Assembly (NCBI GenBank): GCA_027450105.1
Contig: DAIDKJ010000002.1
Coordinates: 1 to 38,054, forward strand
Reading direction: 5' to 3'
Length of the DNA stretch: 38,054 nucleotides
DNA from: Ferrovum sp.
GTDB lineage: Bacteria; Pseudomonadota; Gammaproteobacteria; Burkholderiales; Ferrovaceae
Shown: piece by piece, positions 17,208 to 25,948 of the stretch
Layout of the letters: every line of letters begins with the position of its first letter
Position numbering within the stretch: position 1 is the stretch's first letter
The notes under the pieces: generated by a model
What the model was told of the DNA's origin: nothing
The model's database searches: none
The model's input: the letters and a program-made list of their open reading frames with translations, nothing else
Program-made: the position numbers and the translations under genes

Positions 17208-20063
17208 TCAACGGCCATCAGACATTGGAACCGGTGGAATCAATGGGTAGCGCACGATTTCCGATGGATAAAAAATACCGCCACGCAATGAAAGATTGGG
17301 AGAGCAGGCAGGATCGTTCTGAAGGATTTCTGGCCAGCGTGCTGACATGGCCGCCATTTCTTTCTGGTACGATTTGTCTTGCTCCGGGTTATTCTCAGCG
17401 CCGGTGTCGGAAGACTTGCAGCAAGTCATTTCAGCATAAGGCGTCCAGACATTGCGATAGCCCGCAGATTGAAGTCGAAGACAAAAATCCACATCATTGA
17501 ATGCCATGGGTAGGGTTTCATCGAAGCCGCCCAATTGTTCAAATAAACTTTTTCGTACCAGAAGGCATGCGGCCGTCACGGCGCTCCAGGATTGTTGCAG
17601 CACTGCCCGTCCAAAGTAACCGGCATGGCCGTGCGGCAGACCTCTGTGAGGATAGTCTGTCAACCCCCCCACACCAATGACGATACCCGCATGCTCCAGA
17701 GTACCATTGGGATACCATAGACGTGCGCCTACGGCGCCAACACCTGGACGTGCCCCCTGGGAAACCATCTCCTCAAGCCAATCGGGTGTAATGATTTTAA
17801 TGTCGCTATTCATTAAACAAAGGAACTCACCATTAGCCCGTTTAGCGGCTACATTATTGAGCGTGGAAAAATTAAACTGTCCTTCATCACGCAGAACACG
17901 TACCCCCCTGGCCTGAAGGTGTTCGAGTCGACTCAGTGATTTCTGTTGCGTACTTCCATTGTCGACCACAATGACTTCGTATCGGGGGTAAGTAGTTTTC
18001 TTGAAAATGAAATTCACACAGTCTTCCGGCAAATGTGCACAGTTGCGCGCATGAATGATAAGGCTGACCAGCGGTTGCGGTGACGGGCATTCAAATTTCA
18101 CCCGCTGGTGGGGTAACGCTTCAGGGCAGGAGAGTACCTCACCCGACAGATGAAGTCGTTGCAAATGGTCCCTAACTGCCCGTTTGGCCGAATCCAGAGC
18201 ATACGGCTTTTCATCGACATGCACTGATGTGCTCCCGGGTATCATGCGCCAGTGATAAAGTACCCGTGGAATGTGAATGATCTGTGCGGGTGTTAAACAC
18301 GTAATGGCGCGCAAAGCCAGATCGTAGTCTTGAGAGCCTTCATATCCTTCGCGAAACCCCCCCAACCCCACGATGAGTTCGCGGCGATATCCTCCCAGAT
18401 GACTGATCATGTTTTGTGCCAGCATCAAATCCGGGTTGAAATCAGATTTGAAATAAGGGTCAATGCGCAATCCGGATTCGTTGAGTTTATCTTCATCTGA
18501 GTAAATGATCCCGGCATCGGGGTGGCTAACAAGTGCATGTGCCATGTACCATAACGCCAGAGGATGTAACAGGTCATCATGGTCAAGCAACGCAATAAAC
18601 TCACCTCTGGCCAATGCCAACGCAGAGTTACTGGCTGCGCTGATATGCCCATTCACGCTTCTTTTGACCCAACGAATTCGACTTTCGGCCATTGCCCGAT
18701 CTGTCAGGAATTCATCCAACTCAGGACTATTGCTGGCGTCATCTGCAATACAAAGCTCCCAGTGGGGGTAAACCTGATTGCGCACGCTATCAATGGCGGC
18801 CTGCAAGTACGAAAGATTAGAGCGGTAAGTCGGCATCACAACGGAAATCAGCGGCGTTTTTGGCCAATCGGATAATTGTGCCGACATGAGGGCATAATCA
18901 CCCGATGTCGGCTCGTTCATGGCAATCCATTTCGCATAGTCGACTTCGGGCGGTTGCAGTTTGGCCTTGCCGATTTCGGCACTCAACCCTGAAAGGCCAT
19001 GCTCATGCAGAACATGCCATCCCCGAAAACCTGCACGACGGGCCCATCCCGGTTCACGCACTGCGCGTCTCAATACTCGACCCATGAGTTTCAAGGCACG
19101 CAGTGGGGCTGTAATACGCCAACTGGTACTGGCATAGAGGTCTCTTATCTCCTTATCATGCAGGGATTTCAGCATATTGACACGGACCTGGAGATCATGG
19201 ACCAGGGTTTGGGCTTGTGCCAATTCATCTTCGAGCCGACGCAGTTTTTCTTGAGAAGCGATCCTTGCATTTTCGCTTTGCAAGAGCTCTTTCCGGGATG
19301 CGTTCAATTGATTGTTGGCTTGCAGAAACTGATCACGGAACTCCTGATATCGCCACACGCGCTCCATGATTGCACTGGATTGCTCAGGTGACCAACGTTG
19401 GCTCCATTTGTGGTAAATACGCTGGGCTTGGTGATTAAAAAACGGCACTAGTTGATGAACTCCGGAACTGTCATGCACGCGATAACAAGCGGTAATTTGC
19501 GGAACGTGAATGAAAGTTCCGTGTTGCGCCACCTGAAGCCAGAAATCCCAATCCTCGTACAAATCCAGCGTTTCATCAAAACGGCAACCAGACAGGATAA
19601 CCTCACGGCGGAATAAAACGCTATGCAGCGGCATTAAATTTCCCGCCTGCAGTTGAATGGGGTCAAACTCCAAAGAGAATACCGTTCCTCGAGATTCTCC
19701 CTGCGCATGACATAACTGTACATCGCTATAGGCGGCCAAGGCTTCCGGGTGATCGTTCAAGGCTTGTAGCAACCCAGACAGATGACCGGCGAGCAACCAA
19801 TCATCGTCATCCAGAAACAGTAGCCAGTCTCCCGTGGCTTGACCCAACGCCCGATTGGCCGCCACGCTTCGTGATAACGGTATATCTGAAGTAACCAGGC
19901 GCTGTGCCAGATGAATCTCCAACTGCGGAAGAGGCCCGTGATTTGGAACTGCAGCGATGACGATCACTTCCATATCCGGTATTTTCTGAAGTGCCACCGA
20001 TAGCAGCGCCTGAGCCAGATATTGAGTACGTCCAAGACTTCTTATCAGAACGGAAATATGCAT
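17208..20063 (-). CDS. Large multidomain glycosyltransferase (three GT2-like domains plus coiled coil)
   Basis: 951 aa: N-terminal GT2 (ISVLIRSLGRTQYLAQAL, LLFLDDDDWL), coiled-coil middle, second GT2 (ISVVMPTYRSNLSYLQAAIDSV, ALLDHDDLLHPLA), third GT2-like (VSLIIHARNCAHL, VVDNGS, MNSDIKIITPDWLEEM). Confidence 0.88.
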   Translation of the reverse strand: MHISVLIRSLGRTQYLAQALLSVALQKIPDMEVIVIAAVPNHGPLPQLEIHLAQRLVTSDIPLSRSVAANRALGQATGDWLLFLDDDDWLLAGHLSGLLQALNDHPEALAAYSDVQLCHAQGESRGTVFSLEFDPIQLQAGNLMPLHSVLFRREVILSGCRFDETLDLYEDWDFWLQVAQHGTFIHVPQITACYRVHDSSGVHQLVPFFNHQAQRIYHKWSQRWSPEQSSAIMERVWRYQEFRDQFLQANNQLNASRKELLQSENARIASQEKLRRLEDELAQAQTLVHDLQVRVNMLKSLHDKEIRDLYASTSWRITAPLRALKLMGRVLRRAVREPGWARRAGFRGWHVLHEHGLSGLSAEIGKAKLQPPEVDYAKWIAMNEPTSGDYALMSAQLSDWPKTPLISVVMPTYRSNLSYLQAAIDSVRNQVYPHWELCIADDASNSPELDEFLTDRAMAESRIRWVKRSVNGHISAASNSALALARGEFIALLDHDDLLHPLALWYMAHALVSHPDAGIIYSDEDKLNESGLRIDPYFKSDFNPDLMLAQNMISHLGGYRRELIVGLGGFREGYEGSQDYDLALRAITCLTPAQIIHIPRVLYHWRMIPGSTSVHVDEKPYALDSAKRAVRDHLQRLHLSGEVLSCPEALPHQRVKFECPSPQPLVSLIIHARNCAHLPEDCVNFIFKKTTYPRYEVIVVDNGSTQQKSLSRLEHLQARGVRVLRDEGQFNFSTLNNVAAKRANGEFLCLMNSDIKIITPDWLEEMVSQGARPGVGAVGARLWYPNGTLEHAGIVIGVGGLTDYPHRGLPHGHAGYFGRAVLQQSWSAVTAACLLVRKSLFEQLGGFDETLPMAFNDVDFCLRLQSAGYRNVWTPYAEMTCCKSSDTGAENNPEQDKSYQKEMAAMSARWPEILQNDPACSPNLSLRGGIFYPSEIVRYPLIPPVPMSDGR

Positions 20064-20139
20064 GCGGCATTCAGTGGCAAGTTAGAGTGGGCAAGAAAGG
20101 TTAGCATGCCCGATTCATAAAGTTGTCCGAGACGGTCCA

Positions 20140-21114
20140 TTACAATACCAGTTTGCCCGTCTTTCCGTGTAAACCATCCCGTAATCCCCGCATCATCATT
20201 TTGATACAGCAAATCCGTTGCTCGGAAAACAGTGCGTAAAAATACAATACTCTGAGTAGCCGAAGACATTCGGCAATTCTCCAGCGCCATGGCAAGTAGG
20301 GTTTTTGCAGTAGCAGCAAACTGTTGCGACAAATGTAGTAGTACCTGAAAGGTGCATGAAAGGAAACAATACGCCAACGCCCAAACCAGAAACGCCTGCG
20401 TTCATTTCCCAACGAATGGACCATGCGCGCCGAACAAGCTCCAAACAGCCGATAACCCTTGGCTTTGGCCCGAAAACACCATTCGGTGTCCACGTGGTCA
20501 ATAAACAGGCTTTCATCCATGAAACCAATGGATTGCAATGCTCTCAAAGACATCAGTGTACCCGAGGAAATCAGAAAGTCCACTTCCACACAGGCCTCTC
20601 TTCCGTCACAAGGAGTGCGCACATATCCCAGCCAACCCAAGCGCACAAAACCATTCTGCGTCAATTGAAAGTCATCACCATAAGAAGAACCCACAGCCGC
20701 CAGTTTCATTCCCGCCTTTTCTGCCATCACAGCCATTTCTTGCAAATGAGAGACCATGTCGGTTGCCGGAATGCTGTCCTGATCCATTAGGAGCGCATAA
20801 CTGGCACCATAGGCCAATGCCTGGGCCAACCCCGCATTGAGCGCAGAACCCACTCCCCGATTTTCGGGAAAATTAATCTGATTGACCTGACAACCGTATG
20901 CTTGCAATTCGGGTCGTTTCACTGAAGCATTATCCACCACCCAGACTGTGTGGACCTGGTTGAGCAAAGCGTCGATTTGACGCGACAAAAGGTCTGTGTC
21001 CGGATTGAACGTCACAATGACAGCATGAACCAAAGTAAACGGCTTTGAGCTCTCTGTGAAGTCACCAGTGTTCACTGATCCCGCCTTGAAAATTTGCAGA
21101 TTTGATCGATACAA
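20140..21114 (-). CDS. Glycosyltransferase family 2, rhamnosyltransferase-like
   Basis: 324 aa: HAVIVTFNPDTDLLSRQIDALLNQVHTVWVVDNAS, NRGVGSALNAGLAQA, YALLMDQDSIP, SLFIDHVDTEWCFRAKAKGY. ORF begins with TTG so the exact start is uncertain. Confidence 0.87.
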   Translation of the reverse strand: MYRSNLQIFKAGSVNTGDFTESSKPFTLVHAVIVTFNPDTDLLSRQIDALLNQVHTVWVVDNASVKRPELQAYGCQVNQINFPENRGVGSALNAGLAQALAYGASYALLMDQDSIPATDMVSHLQEMAVMAEKAGMKLAAVGSSYGDDFQLTQNGFVRLGWLGYVRTPCDGREACVEVDFLISSGTLMSLRALQSIGFMDESLFIDHVDTEWCFRAKAKGYRLFGACSARMVHSLGNERRRFWFGRWRIVSFHAPFRYYYICRNSLLLLQKPYLPWRWRIAECLRLLRVLYFYALFSEQRICCIKMMMRGLRDGLHGKTGKLVL

Positions 21115-21165
21115 TAGGCCATCATCCGCCTGGTCCCTCCAACCCGACAGATGGCCCGGAAAGGT

Positions 21166-23796
21166 TCAGACAGCCTGATCAAAAGGCTGAGTCAGGACAC
21201 CCGCAATCCCCACCGTAGCAGTAGCCAGAGAAACCGGAGCGGAATTGGCAGCAAGGCTGGAGTACTGATGAGCCGCAACGATATTGGTATCCAGGTTAGC
21301 CGCAATGCCACCGTAGATTGCATACACCGGGTTTGTCGAGGTCATGGTGGCCAGGGCATTGACCAACCAATTAACGCCAAAGCCAAGTCCTCCCGCTGCC
21401 TTTATTCCGGGATCGTTTTGAATCAGATAGAGCATGGCCTGATAAAGTCCAGCCTCGCCATTGGCCGGGTCGGTTGCCGCACCATTATCCCCCGTAGTGG
21501 AAAGTCCCAGGTGGTTAAAAACGGCCGTCAGTCCGCTGGTCGCGTTGGTCAGGCCGGACTGTGTTAGCAGAAGGTTGGCAAGTGCTGTGCCACTCAATGC
21601 ATTTTGCTGGATGGTTGCGCTCAATGATGCGCCAGGCGCCTGTGCGTTGACGGCCACAAAAAGCGCATCGACAGTCGCCTCAGCAGTCAATGCCCCGCCA
21701 CTTGAAGTAAGCGCTGGCCCCACATACAGTGATTTATCCGAGAATTTAAGAAATGTCACGTTTTGCAGGTTGGCATCCCCGTTGGTACCAGAGGTATCGT
21801 GGACGGTATACCCACTCCCGTTGGACTGAAGGGTGTAATTGGACATAGGCCCGGTAAAGCTAACCAATGTACTCGCACCCCCGCCAACAATGCTGGCACT
21901 GGATGCTCCCATCAAAATGGTTTCATTTTGACTGCCGCAATTGATGATGTCGTTCCCGCTGCTCCCACAAACAACGGTATCCGCTTGTGTGCCCAGCCAA
22001 ACCGTGGTGTCTCCATTGGGTAGCGCAATCGTGGTGTTACCAGCACCTCCCGTAAACTGGGAAACGCCCGATGACGTCAGGATGGTGGCATAGTCAACCC
22101 CGTTGGAAGTGGAAGTGGCACCGTACACGGGCGCACTGCTGCCATCACTGATGCCGGCTATCCCGTTAGCCACAAAGTTGCTCCAGGTGGCCGTCAACGG
22201 CGCAATATCTGCGGCTGATGCCACTGTGGTATTGACCTGCGAAGTGGTTTGCATCTGGCCGGAAAGCAGATTATCCGCAGTGTACGCTTGAATCGTGCCA
22301 ATCTGGGTAGACACACCAGTTACATCATTGAGTACGCTGGCGCTGATGGTGTTGCCCGACTGCGTGAGGGTAAAGGTATAGGGATTATTTGCGGCAAAGT
22401 TGAAGGGCAGGTTCTCCTGAACCGTTGGGTTGGAACCGGCATATGTATTAACCGAACCATGAAGCCCCACAGTACCGCTGTATGCATTCCAGACGTCAAA
22501 ACTTACAGAACTGCCCAAGCCTCCACTCTGGTTTCCATAGCCGTTGCTATCAATTCCGATCAGGCCCATATCGCCCGTTTGGGCACCATAAAAATACAGT
22601 CCCCACGTATATGGCGTGCCATTAGCCGGTAGCTTGTCTACGGAAAAATTGAATGACAGAGCGTTGGCAGTACCCGAATTAAGCGCGGAAAATTGTGTAC
22701 TGGAAATGAATCCCGGCACAAATGGCGACCCACCCACGGTAACCGTATAATAGGCTTGGCCATTGTCAACATTCACCAGCGCCGAGGTGGAACCCGTATC
22801 GGCCACATTGGAGGCCACACCCAAGGTAATGGACGCCGTACCATTGGCATTGATGGTTGTCGTGCCATTGAGCGCACCCGTGAGCAGCGCATCCGGGGAA
22901 AGACCACTGATACTGTAATTGGCAACAGTTCCCGGAAAGACATCCAGGGTTTGAAGCGTGAGCGTGATGCTGGAACCCGGGTTAACGGTCGTCGGTCCAG
23001 TGAGATTGTAGGCGGGGGCCATTTTAAATCCCAGGGACGCCATGACCAGCAAATCGGTAAACGTCAATTTTCCCTGTACCCCGGGAGATGCGCTTCCAAA
23101 GGAATCCCCCGAAACTCCCGAACCCCAGTCTGCCGTATCGTTTACCGAATCAAAAGCATTGAGACTGGTGTTCCCATTGTCGAGAGAAAAGTACTCCGGC
23201 AAGGAGCCGGTAGTTTGCAGTTGGCCGGGAGCGGCATAGGTGTAGAGATTAAGCGGATCGTACACACCCGTATTGTAAAAACTCACCCGTCCCAAGGCAT
23301 GCGTGATTTCATGCATGGCCGCTGCGAACAGATCGTACTGGGAGGAACCCACCGTGGTGCCATATGACCAGTTATCACTGGCATTAAAACCGATCTCTCC
23401 TTGAACCGACGTGCCACTGAACAAACTGCCCAGTCCCAAGGCCATGGCTTCCGCCGGCGAGATTTCCCAAGTGCCAAAAGCTGCCATGGGATCGTTAGCC
23501 GGCAAAACGCTGGCCAATTGTGGAAGACCGTTGGACTGTGCCGAACTGGTTAGTGCGTTCACCAGCTGGGAATAGCTGAGCCCACTGGTGGTACTGGGCG
23601 CTCCCGTAGCGGCCGCGTTGGTCGGGATGGGGGTCCCCCCGGTCTCACCCCACCCCACCTGTAATGTCACCGAAACAGGATTGGCGATGGCGTTACCAAT
23701 GAAGTTGGCCGCCGCTTGAACAGTGGCTTTGAAAGCAGCCTCGTTGGGTGCTGTATTGACGGAGGAATCCCAGACCAGATTGATCTGCAAAATCAC
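21166..23796 (-). CDS. Large secreted metalloprotease-like protein with DUF4214-like/T1SS-style C-terminal region
   Basis: 876 aa, HEITHALGR zinc motif, RTX-like GGAGNTTI/GSSGNDIINCG segment, LQNVTFLKFSDKSLYVG motif typical of type-I secreted proteins, no N-terminal signal peptide seen. GTG start. Confidence 0.75.
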   Translation of the reverse strand: MILQINLVWDSSVNTAPNEAAFKATVQAAANFIGNAIANPVSVTLQVGWGETGGTPIPTNAAATGAPSTTSGLSYSQLVNALTSSAQSNGLPQLASVLPANDPMAAFGTWEISPAEAMALGLGSLFSGTSVQGEIGFNASDNWSYGTTVGSSQYDLFAAAMHEITHALGRVSFYNTGVYDPLNLYTYAAPGQLQTTGSLPEYFSLDNGNTSLNAFDSVNDTADWGSGVSGDSFGSASPGVQGKLTFTDLLVMASLGFKMAPAYNLTGPTTVNPGSSITLTLQTLDVFPGTVANYSISGLSPDALLTGALNGTTTINANGTASITLGVASNVADTGSTSALVNVDNGQAYYTVTVGGSPFVPGFISSTQFSALNSGTANALSFNFSVDKLPANGTPYTWGLYFYGAQTGDMGLIGIDSNGYGNQSGGLGSSVSFDVWNAYSGTVGLHGSVNTYAGSNPTVQENLPFNFAANNPYTFTLTQSGNTISASVLNDVTGVSTQIGTIQAYTADNLLSGQMQTTSQVNTTVASAADIAPLTATWSNFVANGIAGISDGSSAPVYGATSTSNGVDYATILTSSGVSQFTGGAGNTTIALPNGDTTVWLGTQADTVVCGSSGNDIINCGSQNETILMGASSASIVGGGASTLVSFTGPMSNYTLQSNGSGYTVHDTSGTNGDANLQNVTFLKFSDKSLYVGPALTSSGGALTAEATVDALFVAVNAQAPGASLSATIQQNALSGTALANLLLTQSGLTNATSGLTAVFNHLGLSTTGDNGAATDPANGEAGLYQAMLYLIQNDPGIKAAGGLGFGVNWLVNALATMTSTNPVYAIYGGIAANLDTNIVAAHQYSSLAANSAPVSLATATVGIAGVLTQPFDQAV
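23299..23313 (-). other. HExxH zinc-binding motif (HEITH)
   Basis: Minus-strand codons CAT GAA ATC ACG CAT in ORF 21166..23796. Confidence 0.8.
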
Positions 23797-24022
23797 ACAT
23801 CCTTTGGAATATGCAGTTTGAGAATTCTACCGGATTCCCCACCGTAATATCACCTTGTATGTTATAAACATCCTGTGGATTGGGCTGTCTTGAACATGAC
23901 CCCAAGCGCAAAATCTTGGGATATGTGTCTGTTCGTGCTCCTTATTCTGTTACCCGGGAACCCCCAAAATCCGCATAGATTCGACTTCCATTGATGTGCC
24001 AAACCGGGAGCCTGTGATCAGC

Positions 24023-25948
24023 ATGAATCAACGCTTGGACATTTTTCTGGACGACACGCCTCTTACGAAACCGAGAAGCAGGTTTTTATTCTGGCTGCTT
24101 GCTGTCTTTCTGCCGATTTCCAGTTCTGTTTTTCCAGTGTTGGCCGATGATGTCTTCGATGCCACTGCCGGTATTTTAAAAGTCCCCGCCGTAGCTGTAG
24201 GCACCTCGATTAATAACAATACGGTTTATACCGATTTAACCCTGACGTTGGGGCAGGTTATTCGTGTCAGTTCCGGTCCCCCTAATGGCACAATCGATAT
24301 TTTTGATGGCGGTTATCTCTACATCCCTTCGGTTTCCGTCTTCGGAAATGTATACACCAACGTAGTGGCCACAATTTCAAAAGTGCTAACCATTGGCGGC
24401 GCTACTCCCTACGTCAACCCGTTGACCATGCCCATGGTCGTGACTCCCTTCCAACCACCGTCCGCACAGTCGGGAGCACCTTATTCCCTCGCTTTGGGGG
24501 CAACCGGTTCCGGGCCATTTCAATGGAGTGCGAGCACAGTCGCACCAGGCTCGACAAATAACCATCTTACCCTGTCTACAAACTCCGGAATTCTTGGCGG
24601 AACACCTTATTACACTGGAAATCAACCGCTATTGATTACTGCAACGCGTCAGGATGGGGCTGCTCAGAACATCCAAACCGAGTTGGTCATTTCAGGCATT
24701 GGCAGCACTCAGAACATTACCAATACGCCCAGTGCCGGTCAGCAGAACCAGTCCTATTTATGGCAGGCAGAAACCACTTGGGGTTATACAGGAAGCAATC
24801 TGGGGTGCACTCCAGACCTGAGCTTTATCTTTGGATCCATCCCACCAGGCCTCACCTACAACCCCCTCTATGTCGGTTATCAAAATAATGATACGTTTAC
24901 AGGGGTGCCCACCTTTGCGGGGGCCTACACCTTTACGCTATTTGGTTCCCCCGGAAGCAATTTATGCGCCCCAGATTCCACTAACCTCAGCACCGTAACC
25001 ATCACCATCAATTCGAGCTCCACCGCTTCTGTCCCCAAGGGGAGTTCTGGCTGGACAAGGGCAACATCTTCTCCCGTGCTATCTGTATCTCCCGCGGGAT
25101 GGGACAGTTTCACGCTGGGATCACCTTCAGTCCTCAATTTCGGCGCAGCATATTATCTGTACTATGAGGGCCTTAATTCCACAACAGCCACCCATGCCAT
25201 TGGTGTGGCCATTTCCAGCGATGGCATCCATTGGACCAAACAAGCCAATCCCGTTCTGTCTCCGGGCGGACCGGGAGCATGGGATATGGGTGAAGTACGT
25301 TACCCTACAATAACCAATAACGGACAGTCTCTGGTAATGATATATCAAGGTTGGGGAGGAAATGGAGCCGCTCTGGGCATGGCAAGTTCGACCGACGGCC
25401 TCCACTGGATCAAACAGCAAGGCTATGTCAGTGTGTTAAAGGGCGTTGTGGGTGATGCTTATGTACCAGCCAGCCTACTTTATATCAACGGACAGTATCT
25501 CCTGTACTACTCCTCGGATGGTTCCATCGGCCTGATGACCTCAACAGACGCCATCCATTGGAGCGACAAGGGTTTCGTGTTCAATGGAAATGGGGCGGTG
25601 CAAATTTCTCGTGCTTCTGTTGTATACGATGGTAGTACCTATCGCATGTGGTATACAAGAACTGTAGACGCAAACGATGGGACGGCTGCAAATTCCGGCA
25701 TCTACGCAGTGATGATTGGTTACGCTGACTCAGCGGATGGGATCACCTGGAAGACTTACGGCAATCCGATTTTTACTGCGGGGGCCTCAGGTACCTGGGA
25801 TCGCCCTGGCGTAGGAGATCCAACGGTCTATTACGACGGAATCAACTTTCACATGTGGTACGTGGGGGGACGAGAAAACCTTTCTATTCAATCGTATCTG
25901 TACGATGCTTTTGTCGAAGGAAACATTGGATATGCAACAACCCATTAA
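24023..25948 (+). CDS. Secreted protein: tandem FDG/IP/VG modules, Ig-like region, five-bladed propeller glycosidase-like domain
   Basis: Signal peptide FLFWLLAVFLPISSSVFPVLA|DD; two ~40-aa modules; repeats of the type AISSDGIHWTKQANPVLSP...W / SSTDGLHWIKQ / TSTDAIHWSDKG / DSADGITWKTYGNPIF. ORF track starts 23996; ATG at 24023 has upstream GGGAG. Confidence 0.8.
   Translation: MNQRLDIFLDDTPLTKPRSRFLFWLLAVFLPISSSVFPVLADDVFDATAGILKVPAVAVGTSINNNTVYTDLTLTLGQVIRVSSGPPNGTIDIFDGGYLYIPSVSVFGNVYTNVVATISKVLTIGGATPYVNPLTMPMVVTPFQPPSAQSGAPYSLALGATGSGPFQWSASTVAPGSTNNHLTLSTNSGILGGTPYYTGNQPLLITATRQDGAAQNIQTELVISGIGSTQNITNTPSAGQQNQSYLWQAETTWGYTGSNLGCTPDLSFIFGSIPPGLTYNPLYVGYQNNDTFTGVPTFAGAYTFTLFGSPGSNLCAPDSTNLSTVTITINSSSTASVPKGSSGWTRATSSPVLSVSPAGWDSFTLGSPSVLNFGAAYYLYYEGLNSTTATHAIGVAISSDGIHWTKQANPVLSPGGPGAWDMGEVRYPTITNNGQSLVMIYQGWGGNGAALGMASSTDGLHWIKQQGYVSVLKGVVGDAYVPASLLYINGQYLLYYSSDGSIGLMTSTDAIHWSDKGFVFNGNGAVQISRASVVYDGSTYRMWYTRTVDANDGTAANSGIYAVMIGYADSADGITWKTYGNPIFTAGASGTWDRPGVGDPTVYYDGINFHMWYVGGRENLSIQSYLYDAFVEGNIGYATTH
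24146..24397 (+). repeat. Two tandem copies of the shared ~40-aa secreted module (protein A)
   Basis: DDVFDATAGILKVPAVAVGTSINNNTVYTDLTLTLGQVIRV and DIFDGGYLYIPSVSVFGNVYTNVVATISKVLTI. Confidence 0.75.
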
